Below are positions 1-10,125 of a DNA stretch of 31,507 nucleotides, piece by piece (the stretch's first letter is position 1; the number at the start of each line of letters is the position of its first letter). The notes beneath the pieces are model-generated. The model saw only the letters and a list, made by a program, of their open reading frames with translations. It ran no database searches and had not been told where the DNA came from. The translations under genes and the position numbers were made by a program. The stretch is from Stephanodiscus triporus (Eukaryota; Bacillariophyta; Thalassiosirophyceae; Thalassiosirales; Thalassiosiraceae), in assembly GCA_036939755.1 (NCBI GenBank), contig JALLAZ010000035.1, positions 1 through 31,507 of the forward strand, in the 5' to 3' direction.

Positions 1-60
1 ACACACTTTTGTGTATTGTAACACACTTTTGTGTATTGTAACACACTTTTGTGTACTCTA
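1..60. repeat. 20-bp tandem repeat, three copies
   Basis: The unit ACACACTTTTGTGTATTGTA occurs at 1-20 and 21-40, and a third copy at 41-60 differs only near its end. Each unit contains a small palindrome (ACACA, loop CTTT, TGTGT). The array runs into the left window edge, so its full length is unknown. It lies just upstream of the COQ9-like gene and may be a minisatellite or part of its promoter region. Confidence 0.9.
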
Positions 61-98
61 TTCAAATAATACTGTTAGCCTACGAGACTTCTTCGACG

Positions 99-1841
99 AT
101 GATCCGATTTCCTTCCAACGCCGCCCTCGCCGCCGTCCGGGTCCGCGGCGCGCGGGGGAGGAATGTTAATCCCCACCTCGGCCGCTCGCGCTTCGGATTG
201 ACGCCGCCGCAATTGCCGCTGCCGCCGCCGCCGCCGACGACCACCACCACCGCCACCGCCACCACAACGAGGACGGCGGCGGCGGCGATTGCGGCAGTGG
301 ATGATCGTCGCGGCGCACCTCCGTCGTTCCCCGCGATGATCCCGTTGGGCCGCGCGGTGGGCGCATCCCTCCCGATCGGGTGCCTGATCGTCGGCATCGA
401 CGATGGCGACCGCGACGGACGACTCGACTTGGCCTCCATTCGTCGTAGTCGTCTTCTTCGATTCACCTCCTCGCTCTCCTCCTCCCCCGGCGACCGTACC
501 TACTCCTCCGCCCCCGATCCCGAACAAGGAGGAGGGGTAGGGGGGGGGGTAGGGGAGAGAGGACGACGGCAACAACGGGAGGAGGAGGAGGACAAATATC
601 GTAACGCGCGGCGATCGATACTCGCCCACGCCCTCCCTCTTGTGCACGACATGGGCTGGACGGACGACCCAATCGCGTCGGGCACAATCGACGCCGGGTA
701 TCCTCCCTCGTACATCGGACTCGCCCTATCGTCGTATTCATCGTATTCGTCGTCGTCGTCCTCGGATGCGTTCGGGAACTACGACCTCGTGGCGTTCTTC
801 ATGGACGAGTGCAACGCCTCCCTGGGGGAAAGGCTGGCGGCGGCGGCGGCGGTGGCGGAGGAGGAGGAGGAAGAGAAGGAGGAGGACCGCATCCGGCGGA
901 CGACGCGACGACCACTATCACCCCGCCTCCGACGACGACACGTTTGACATGACGTCAACAACATGTCGTCGCGAATCAATGCGGTGCTGCGCTTGCGCCT
1001 GTCCATGGTCCTGCCGTACGCGTCCAGCCGACGCTGGCACGAGGGGATGGCGATCGGGGCATTGCCCCAGAACGCGCTTGACACATATTATCGTCTCGAC
1101 GATATGGCAGACGTCGTGCTCTGACACGCGCTCTTCGCGGGGGGGACGACGACGGGGGGGGGGTCATGGGCATGACAATCGTTGAGGAGGAGGAGGAGGA
1201 GGAGGAGGAGGAGGAGGATACGCCACAACGTGCGTAGGGCGGAGATCATCGCGGCATACGCCGCTGCCAAGCTGCACCTGCTCGCCTCCGACGACCGCAG
1301 ATCGTCGTTGGACGGGACCAAATCGTCATCATCGTTGTCATCATCATCGTCGTCTTTCCTTGGCGGGGGTGGACATTGCGCCACGTGGACGTTCCTCGAG
1401 GCCCGTTCGGCCGAGGTGGCGCGTCTGATCGTCGCGACGAGCGGCCAGTCGTCGTCGTTCGGCGGGATTGCCCTCCCGTCGCTGTCGTCGTCGTCGAACC
1501 CCTTCTCCCTGGTGGCAGCCATGGCATCGTTGTTGGCGGGGGCAGCGCTCAGCCTCGCGTCGCCGTCGGCCGCTCAGGCGATGGCGGGGAGGACGGCGTT
1601 GCCGCGCGCGATGATGGATTCGGCCTTGGGACTGCTGCAGAGCTTCGTCGGGATCGGCGCAAGGACGAACGCCCCCACCGCCGCGTTCGATGGGGGGAGG
1701 GGGGGGGGGGACGGGACCCGACCGGGCGATTACGACGCGATGGAAACGACATCGACGCTGCCCCCGTTCGATGCGTCGGAGGAGATATTCCCGGGAGGGG
1801 GAATGGCAGGGGGGGGAGATCCGTCGTCCCGATATCCGTAA
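99..1841 (+). CDS. COQ9: COQ9-like ubiquinone biosynthesis protein, interrupted by in-frame TGA codons
   Basis: COQ9 is a mitochondrial lipid-binding protein that presents intermediates to the hydroxylase COQ7 in ubiquinone synthesis. I chose ATG 99 because it opens an Arg/Ala-rich, acid-poor stretch that fits a mitochondrial presequence. Blocks matching the family are ILAHALPLVHDMGWTDD, DLVAFFMDECN, RLRLSMVLPY, GMAIGALPQNA and DMADVVL. After these come RRAEIIAAYAAAKLHLL, ATWTFLEARSAEV and a C-terminal amphipathic helix. All lie in the same frame, but TGA codons interrupt it at 945, 1122 and 1173. The second sits where the family has the Trp of its W-H-x-A-G motif. No AG acceptor exists between about 890 and 1024, so a canonical intron cannot remove the first TGA without losing a conserved helix. 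The gene is full of Ala, Pro, Ser and Glu runs. It may be a recent pseudogene, contain assembly errors, or use readthrough. The stop is TAA 1839. Confidence 0.6.
1184..1218 (+). repeat. (GAG)n microsatellite
   Basis: About eleven consecutive GAG/AGG triplets lie inside the COQ9-like gene, read as poly-Arg in the gene frame. They directly follow the TGA at 1173. Length changes here would keep frame only in multiples of three, and such tracts are frequent sites of assembly or polymerase slippage error. Confidence 0.85.
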
Positions 1842-1989
1842 AATAAAACAACGACGAGGGGTCGCATGGTAACGACTGATAGCAAACAGCGTCGTGAAAT
1901 GTAATACCCGAGACTACAGTACTACGATAATATCATATTCGAGATGTCCCGATGCTGGTGCGCTCCCGCCCCCTCAGCGACGACGTTGT

Positions 1990-4329
1990 TCAAACCGCTG
2001 TGGTCGGGCGGCAAGACTTTCTAGACGATTCCTGCTCTGGTGCTGTTGATCGAGTAGACTTTCGAGAGGATTCCTCGCGGGCGACATCGTGATCCTTAGC
2101 AACGCGTCTCGACCTAGACTTACCCTTAAGGCCGTCGGTCACGCCGAGGTATTGATCCTCTCGATGCTTCGATCCTCCTCCCGTCTTCTTCGCCGGTGGA
2201 TCGTCCTCCAGATCCATCGCCAAGATGGCTCTGATCTTGCCGACCGTATTCGGATCGTCGCGATGTGGGGTGCTCCGGGCGGGCATCGTGATTTCGAGAT
2301 CGACCACGTCCTCGGTGCGCCAGCGGGGGTTCGGGTCCACCGATCTGCGTTGTTTGGCGTAGTCCGTTTCTGGCCTGTGATGGCTCCTCCGATCTTCCCG
2401 AACGAATTCTATATCCCTCTCCTCGATTTTGAGAGCTGGGATCTTCCACCTTTCTTCGGCTTCGTCCCACACCGCCCGACCACCATTTGCGACGTCGTCG
2501 TACAGTAGGGCATACTTTGGTGGGATGAACTTGGATATGACGAAGATTTTGAGTTTGAGCTGCTTCGTCAAATCGCGGACCGATTCGAGCAACTCGTTCT
2601 TCTCGTCGATGAACTCGTGCTCTAAATCCTTGATCTCGACCTTCGCCTGCTGGTACTTTGACCAGATCTTCTTCAGCTTCTTGGTTTTGGAGGCCACCTC
2701 CTCATTCAATGAGCTGTACTTCTCTTCGAGGACCATCTTTTCGTCTTCCTGCTCGGCCATTCTCCGATGGAGAGACGCCTCAACCTCTTTTTTGGCAATA
2801 AGTTCCTGATTAGCATTTCGCAGGGCGGCTTCCTGCTTAGCGGCATTGTTGGCTATTTCTCCGCCTATCATGAGCTCTTCCTCCATCTTCCGAAGCTGGT
2901 GCTGAAGGTCAAGCCTTTGCTTTTCAATTTCCATCCTTGCCTTCTTCTCGTCCTCCAGTTTCTTCTGCAAGGCTGCCCGTTCCTCGGCAGTTTGGTCATG
3001 GTTCGTTTTCAATGTCTTCATTTCGGCCTCTTTCTTGGCAAGTATGTCTTCACTTTCTTTGTCTGCCTTGGTGCGACACTCTTTTAGCATGGTCTCGCGT
3101 TCAATATCACTCACGGCAGCAACTGCAGATGGCATTTGGGACAGACGCTCCTTCAACCGGGCTATTTCCTCCTGGTACTCCCGCAACATGGCATCTTTGG
3201 GATCTTCATTTATGATCGGCCGATTCTTGATGTTCTTCGCGCGGTTAGCATAGCGTAGAGTCGACAGCGATTCATCGTAGTTGTAGTCTGCTGGGCCGGC
3301 ATTCGCGCACATGACAGTCTTCGTGTTGCCACCCAATGAATCTTGGAGAATCCTAGTGAGCTTGGAGTCTCTGTAAGGGATGTGATTGGACTTTCCATCG
3401 ACGAGAGCGGATATCACGTTTCCTGAATCAGCAAAGAGTAATGAGAAGAATCAGTATCACGGCTGGGTCTATTAAGATGAAGATTCAGGAATTGACGAAT
3501 TCTCACCCAATGCCGATAAACTCAGATTGATCTTGGTCGCCTCTTTTAGGCGCTCGCCGGTGGCTCCGGTTTTCGATTGCCTCTCCGAGCCCGCGAGGTC
3601 GACGAGATTTAGTTTCCCCACTCGAATGCGCTCCTTCAGTCCGTCATTGGAGCAGCACTCAACGACTATGCTAAATATGGAATGAGAGCGTGAACTTTCG
3701 GCATTCATCAAGGTAGCCCCAACCGATCGATTCTTCTTGCCTCTTTGCAGGACGTTATCGATTTCAGAGACGCTCTTGACGACGACGTCGGTGAGGTCTT
3801 TCACGAAAACAGCTCCCGAGTCGGACTCGTGCAGCTCCAGACGTTGGGAACTCTTCGCAAGTAGGTCGATGATTTCCTCGTTATATATCTCAAAGTATGA
3901 CGCCCGCACAAGGTATTTGTCGTTTGAGCCATTCAGGGCGATTTCATCGAAGATATGGAGGAATGCATTGGGAATGATTCCGCGGAGCAACGTTTCTGAG
4001 GTAACGCCTTCCATGGTGTGCGTCTTACCCGATCCCGTCTGCCCGTAGGCAAACACGGTGCCGTTGTATCCCTCGAGAACGGACTTAACCACTGGCGCGG
4101 CGCAGACGTCGTAGATGTGACGCTGCGAAGACTTCTCTGAGAACACGGCATCAAACGTGAAACTCTTCGCCGCTTCCCCCTCATTGTTACTCTGTGTCGG
4201 GTCTCGGATTTCGATAACGCCCTCTTTCTCGTGCGCAATCGTGGCAATCTTGCAGCCATTTTGCCGCTCCTTCGAGCTCAAAGGTCGAACTCGAAAGACG
4301 ACCTTAATTGACTCTGCATTCTTCGGCAT
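1990..4329 (-). CDS. Kinesin-2 (KIF3/FLA10-like) motor protein
   Basis: This is a plus-end-directed motor that moves anterograde IFT trains. Exon 1 is 4329-3507 and exon 2 is 3422-1990, giving 751 residues. The 84-nt intron (3506-3423) has a GTGAGA donor and a TTCAG acceptor and rejoins the motor at LSALG/NV. The N-terminal motor shows [13 protein letters not shown]-loop GQTGSGKT, the switch I sequence SSRSHS and switch [30 protein letters not shown] and [20 protein letters not shown] are hallmark kinesin-2 sequences, and [16 protein letters not shown] is the typical neck. A long coiled coil follows. The tail segment [15 protein letters not shown], followed by a Trp-rich stretch, matches the conserved globular tail start of KIF3 subunits. 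The C-terminus is basic and Ser/Arg-rich. Family assignment is firm; whether it works as a homo- or heterodimer cannot be seen. The stop is TGA. Confidence 0.93.
2756..2790. repeat. 35-bp direct repeat, donor copy inside kinesin-2
   Basis: This segment of the kinesin-2 coiled-coil coding sequence (minus-strand peptide [13 protein letters not shown]) is identical over 35 bp to 4468-4502. Both copies have the same orientation on the plus strand. The flanking bases on both sides differ. Confidence 0.95.
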
Positions 4330-4478
4330 CTTGGTCGGAGCACGGCCTTCGGGTCTCCCGGCCTACACGCTCGTGAGCCTGGGCGGAGAGAGTGTGGGGT
4401 TTCGATTTTTTTGAATTTCTCGGGGGGGGGGACAAAAAGTTGGAATTTTTTTAGAAGTCTCCAACGCGCCATTCTCCG
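4330..4478. promoter_or_regulatory. Short divergent intergenic region between kinesin-2 and NPHP3-like gene
   Basis: Only 149 bp separate the two start codons, so the genes probably share a bidirectional promoter. It contains a run of ten G at about 4421-4430 and T-rich tracts. Its right end carries part of a 35-bp segment copied from the kinesin-2 coding region. I see no convincing TATA box. Shared regulation would suit two ciliary genes, but this is inference. Confidence 0.5.
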
Positions 4479-4502
4479 ATGGAGAGACGCCTCAACCTCT
4501 TT
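4468..4502. repeat. 35-bp direct repeat, copy covering the NPHP3-like start codon
   Basis: This segment is identical to 2756-2790. The ATG at 4479 and the codons for the first eight residues of the NPHP3-like protein lie inside it, read antisense to the kinesin-2 coding strand. The protein's N-terminus is therefore derived from reverse-strand kinesin sequence if this ATG is used. Confidence 0.95.
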
Positions 4503-7500
4503 GAGGAGCAGTTTTGCTTTTCTCACCTGGAGGATGACTTGCATTCAACTTTCACGAAAGAATCCTTCATCGAAGGCTCACAATTTACCAGCCTTTTCCA
4601 AGAACTTGACCTCTACTGCGAGACTGCTGCTGCCACCGAGGAAGACAATCCACTCGTAGTAGTGGGCGACTCCGGCGTCGGGAAAAGCGCCGCCCTCGCC
4701 ACTTGGGCAGCGCGCAGAGTGTGCAATTCACCCCCAACTAGAAATCGACTTGATGATGTTGAATTCGTGTTTTATCATCATATTGGATGCTCCAGACTTA
4801 GTACGCAAGTTCTTCATCTGTTGCGACGATTGGTGAATTCCATTATTGTCCATTTCCAGCTGAAAGATGCGATGAATCTTGCAGACGAAAAGTTACCATG
4901 GATTCTACCGCGGCTATTAGAGAGAGCGTCAAAAAAAGGCCGCGTGGTCATTTGTCTTGATGGACTACACCACATATGCAGCAACGACAAAGACTTCGGG
5001 TTAAAGTGGCTCCCCAAAACATACCCCGCAGGCGGTGAGTCTGAATCCAACGGATGACCGTGTAGTTGTATCCAGTTCGTGTAATGCTTGCAATGATCTT
5101 ACTCATCGGTTCTGCCCTTCATCCCAAAATTTACCACCAGTAAAACTTATTGTGTCGGCCACCACCCCCAACGACGAAACTCGCTCTGATCATTCTCACC
5201 ACGCCACATATTCAGACCACGACACGCGAATTTCAGACCACTCGAAAAAGTTTCAAGCCAAAGTCCAACAGACTTGGAATGAAATACAAAGAAGAAAATG
5301 GCCAACGCTTTCTCTAGAATGCGCGCATAGTACATGTGTTGCAAATTTCATTGACAGTTATCTTCTCTTCAATACGTCACTCGAACAAATTCTTGGCATG
5401 AGATCACATGTCATCGAGATCGTCTGCACTCATCCACTTTCAACAAATCTAATGTTTGTCAATTTTCTTGTCAGAGGACTTTGTCATGCCGTCGGAATGG
5501 GATACAACGCGAAACAATTCTTGGTGGCCTGGATGCCTAGTCGTACCACTGCGGAGTTATTTGAGCATATACTGTCCCTCTTTGAGACTGACGCGCCAAG
5601 ACAAAGCTCTGTCGGTGGGAGCAATTCAAATTCTCTTGGCTCATTGTTGGGCAACTCATTGTGTCTGTTATTCGTAGCCAGGCATGGTCTGCACGAACGC
5701 GAGTTGATCGAGTTGCTGGATCTCGTGCAAAAACAGTCCAGCTGGAACAGTCAAACTCAGGGCACGGTTGTACCAGTTAAGCTCAATATATTGAAAATGA
5801 TGATTGAGAATAAACAAAGGTTAATTGATATTTTTCGCTCGTTCGACACCGACGGGAATGGGTAAGTGCTGTAACAATATGTTTGCCTCGATCATCATCT
5901 TCTTGCCTGTATTTTTTCTTCGCGTTCTGACTTACTCGACGGTCTTGATTCCGGCGATACAGCACCCTGTCTCGTGATGAGTTTTATGCCGGTATTGATA
6001 GGTTGGACATCGGCGCGAGCCGCGATGAAATAACCCTACTCATGGCTGAAGCGGACAACAACGGGGACGGTGAGATCGACTATCAAGAAATACTCGCTCA
6101 ATTCGACCATTTAGCGAGGTCTTATTCCCACGGCAAACGTAGAGATAGCGTTTTCTTGCGTGAGCACCCTTCAAACAACGCTTTCTCTCTAACCGACGAG
6201 GAGAAACAAAATCTTATCTCCACGCTAAGATGCGTTGGAGTGAGTTGCTTCGACCGTGATGGGTCCGTTCTTACCTTGCCATTTGAAAACTCAGCGTTGA
6301 GAGCGGCGATATGGAAGACGTACATAAAATGCGAGAGTAATGAATCTAAATACCGCACTCTCCTGGTCGACTGTCTGTCCAAGAAAGAACCGTCACCCCG
6401 ATATTGCGAAGAACTGCCGTGGCATCTAAAGAAGGAAAACAAATGGGTGGAAATGAAGAAAATTCTTGTTGACCTGCGGACACTAGACATAATGTTCAAT
6501 AGCATCGAGTTAAATGCGGAGTTGTTCAACTATCTGAGGATTTTGAGTGCGGGAGCAGGAGGGAAAGTCAAGTTCGACATCATCGCTGAATACAATCAAT
6601 CCATGCAGCAGTGGGTTGGTCATACAAATCCTTCATCAAAACAACTCTCAATGATGTCGAGCTTCATCGCAGATGTAATGGCATGGTTTGATTCAGGAAT
6701 ATCGGACCTCACACAGTCACCGCCATTTCTTCGGGAGAGAGTAGGCGGTGAATATTTGTCAAAACTTGGAATAGAGTTGCCTTCCAGTAAAGAGAGGACT
6801 GGCACCGCCGGATCAAAAACTGGGATAGCCGGATTGAGAACGCCGGGGAGAAATGGATCAAATGAAATACATTCCGAGGCGCAATATTTCTTCAACAGAT
6901 GGATTTGGATTCAGTTTCCTTGGATTGGATTGAAAAATGCCACAATAACGAACGAAGATAATCATAGCCACCCGAAAGCAAATGCGAGTGACAACACCAG
7001 TGTGGAGTTGGTCGCTGATACATCCGTTGGGATGAATCTCAGAGAAAAAACAATGATTCGTGCAAAAGCCACTGAGTTAAGTTCTACGCTTGACATGATC
7101 GAGTCAACCAAGCCACAAAACAAGAATTCTTCAGAGAGGGAACTGCGAGAACTGAAGAGTATTCACAATATGCTTCAAGTCGAAGTCGAGGCAAGAGAGA
7201 GGCAATATAAGGAGCTAGAGCGCACCCATAAGGCTCGACATATTAGCGAGTTGAAGAACCAAACGCGCGTAGCTTGCGGCGAGGGAGTTCTTAGGGCATT
7301 GCAAACCAGGTTGGGTCAAATGAACGACCTGATTGGAAGGGCTGAAAGTGTCGACCTTGTTTTTAATGACATCCTACTCGCATTGCATAGCTTCGCGCCG
7401 AGCCAAATGCGGCAAATTGAGCTGGAACAGCAAATCGTGCTGTACAGACAGCAAATCGCTGATCTGACTAATGAGAAAGGGGCCATTTCGAAGGAAACCG

Positions 7501-8646
7501 AGAACGCAGATTCTAGATCCAGCAAGCTTCAAGCAGAAGTAAAATCCGTTGTCCAAGAACGGCAAAGCATCAAGCCTCTTCTAGAATCGTTCCGCATGCG
7601 GGCAAATGAAGAATCGGAACAAAAGAAAAATACTCGCCTGGGATCCTTTGATCCGGAAGCCTTCTCTCGACGGGTGCGGATCGAGTGCAAGATAGCCAAG
7701 CGTCGAGAGGAACGCAATGCCAAGCGGAAGGCATCTTTTGAGGTAGTGAACATCAATGAAGCATCAACGCTCCACCCGATGGAAAGGATCGCTCAGATTG
7801 CAGGTACACGTGACCCCGACGCTATTGTTGGAACACTTAATGAGCCTGAAATTGAAAAACTCAGATTGCGTCATGAGCAAAGCGAGCAGCATGTCAAGGA
7901 ACAATTGGCGAAGCTCGAATCTTTACAAATTCAAACGAATCAGATATCCCTTTCCGATGGCAATGTTGAGTTGGATTCTACAGTGATCGACCAACATGAT
8001 TCTGAGGATGTACTTTTTAGCAAGCAGAAAAGACTCGATTCAATGTCCCATTTTATTGATTCTTTATTTTTGGCCATTCTCTCCCTTAGCGACAAAGTCC
8101 AATTGATCGAAGAAGACTATCGATATTTTCTAATGGCAGAAGACGATCACACAAAAAAGTATAAAGATGCCAAAAGGCTATTCGAAGCAACAAAATTCCT
8201 CCGTGAAGAAATTCCGTCGGAGTTCGTGCTTTCGAAGAAGGGACCAAGCAACGAAAATGAGTGGCAAACTAGCGGGCATCCAAATGTGAGGATATTGAAT
8301 CGCGCAGAGAAGGTGAGTAGTTGCTCGAGCAATGTCGTTTGCGCCGGGATGGGCAGCACAACCTCAATGAATCACATCATCAAATACAAAATCATCTGCA
8401 TCGTCATCATCCTTGTCTGCACTCTCTGCTCATTGCGGATCATTCACTCTCATCAAGGAGTCGCAATTTGCCGAAGATCTCAACGATGTCGAGAATGAAG
8501 ACAGCAGCATTGACGAACAGGTCACCGACATAGATGAAGATGATTTGGATTCATACGTGAATAAGGGTATTTCTACGAACGGCGTTGCAACTCGCAGGAC
8601 AATGTCAATAGATATGCAGATGACGGTGAGTCCGAAGAGAAGATAA
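4479..8646 (+). CDS. NPHP3-like STAND/NACHT-type P-loop ATPase with paired EF-hands and coiled coil
   Basis: Exons are 4479-5034, 5141-5861, 5963-8312 and 8458-8646, giving 1271 residues; introns of 106, 101 and 145 nt keep phase. Walker A GDSGVGKS is at residues 63-70 and Walker B RVVICLDG at 155-162. KLIVSATTP follows as a sensor-like strand. A winged-helix-like STAND region includes YCEELPWHLKKENKW and SFIADVMAWF. Between ATPase core and this region lie two canonical EF-hand loops, DTDGNGTLSRDE (residue 421) and DNNGDGEIDYQE (residue 457); intron 2 splits the first. The last 500 residues are mainly coiled coil with an acidic end. Animal NPHP3 has the P-loop domain followed by TPRs and acts at the cilium inversin compartment; here no TPR is visible and calcium binding is predicted. 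A GTGAGT donor at 8626 and acceptor at 8761 could replace the last residues with a short exon ending at TGA 8800, overlapping IFT52. Confidence 0.75.
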
Positions 8647-8771
8647 TACATCTAGGAGCAAAGTTTTGATCAACGTTGTTTTATGCATGTTATTGGGTAG
8701 GTAGCCATCATCACATCCGATCTTTTTGCCAACCTTTGATGTCGCAATTTCCTCCATTTAGAAAGATAAAA

Positions 8772-10125
8772 CTATGGAACACGCGCTGACAGGATGGTGA
8801 TCGCGATTGTCCTCAATATTTGTTTTGGTGATTCCCCATCTACTGTGTTGGCATCCAACCCAAGAATCCCTCTGGCCTCTTGGAGGTAATGATCCAAATT
8901 CGAAGAGTCTGAAAATTGCTCTGTGAGCCGAGCTAAACGAACTCGAACGTCCATGAAACACTCATCCAGATCAAATAGCTCCAGTGCGGGGGGTGGATGA
9001 TCAAGCATTCGCGGCTGATGAGTCGCCATTCGCAATGGTGGATAGGGGCAAGCAAAATCAGGCTCCACAAGCGAGAGAGATTCGTATGGTACATTAAATT
9101 GCCTGTACAGATCAATGACATCTGGAACGTGATCGTTGTGAAGTCCAAATAGATCGTCGCATAGAAGACTTCTGTAGTCCTGTGGCAGCGGGTCGTTCTC
9201 TTGGAGGCACGGCTTGACCAGGGCACTGAGTGATGATATGTCGGGAACACATTCCTTCATTTCGAAGTCTGACCTTCCCATTGATGGATCAAAGGAGACA
9301 TTTTGACCTAGGAGGTAACGGAGTAGGACGTCGCACAGCTGTGAATTTTCTTCCTTGTCCATCCAATCATCGGCAAATATGTTGGAGGATCCAAGAACGA
9401 GTATGCGGCCTTGTTTGTCACCGACATTGGTTGACTCCCATGCGGCAGCAATCGGACAATCGACCGGGTAGGAGGTGGACCCGGACGTTAGCAGTGTGTA
9501 GGCTGGAGATTGAACACTGAGCGTGGTGCCATTTGGGTAAACAAACGACAGCGACATGCTTGGATCGATGCCAGCATCCTGGGTCGTATTCTGCTGTTGC
9601 TGTCGTCTTCTATTCGCATTTGTCAGCGGGGTAATCTTTTCAAGTCCTATCTCTGGCTGAACAATGCCGTTTTGTATCAACGCCTATTGCGGGAGAACGA
9701 TAGGTTGAGAGACTGAGGATAAAGGTTACGGATTTACGAAAGTCCAAAAGTATCATGCTTGCCTGCTTCGGGTGCATATATTTGTGATAAGCCGCACGAA
9801 CAACCGTTGTGCTGTCAATAATTATGCCATAATCACGAGTTAACTCGTTTAGGTTTGACTCTGGTGATTGCAATCCGCCTTCGGAAGTAAAGATGGCTAG
9901 AGAACCACCTCCATCAATATAGTATTTGATAAAACCTATTTCCTCGGCCTCGAATTGCGTCTGGGGTGAAGCAACAATGAGCAGCTGACAATTTTCAAGC
10001 CGACCAGGAGAGATTCTCTCCTTGTTCACGTGCACCTTCGTAAACGACCGCAGCCTCCGACATAGACTCATGAAGTTGGCATTGGGATGGTGCGTTTCAC
10101 GCTTGGATAAGTCAAAGATAATCAT
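8772..10125 (-). CDS. IFT52: Intraflagellar transport protein IFT52
   Basis: IFT52 is a core IFT-B subunit that ties IFT88, IFT70 and IFT46 together in the trains that build cilia. Exon 1 is 10125-9763 and exon 2 is 9683-8772, giving 424 residues against about 437 in human. The N-terminal GIFT domain shows KYYIDGGGSLAIFTSEGG, LTRDYGIIIDSTTVVRAAYH and the HPKQ/ALIQNG junction. FVYPNGTTLSV, ILVLGSSNIFADDWMDKEEN and C-terminal PPPALELFDLDE follow. The 79-nt intron has a GC donor (CAG/GCAAGC) and a TAG acceptor. ATG 10125 is chosen because it aligns with the family's first beta strand. The frame stays open to 10374, but that stretch does not look like the family and is probably 5' UTR. The gene converges on the NPHP3-like gene. 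The stop is TAG. Confidence 0.93.
9684..9762 (-). other. GC-AG intron in IFT52
   Basis: The donor reads CAG/GCAAGC and the acceptor AATAG/GCG. Removing these 79 nt joins HPKQ to ALIQNG, matching the conserved family sequence exactly. The nearby GT alternative (GTAAAT) gives the wrong phase for the IFT52 frame. Confidence 0.8.

Noticed and set aside
75..647. Minus-strand open frames opposite the COQ9-like gene
   Set aside because: They are low-complexity Gly/Arg/Ser products of GC-rich trinucleotide repeats; the plus strand carries the recognisable domain.
945..1175. TGA reassigned to Trp in this genome
   Set aside because: TGA ends the kinesin-2, ORC6-like, SET/2OG and hAT transposase genes at natural family ends, so the standard code holds.
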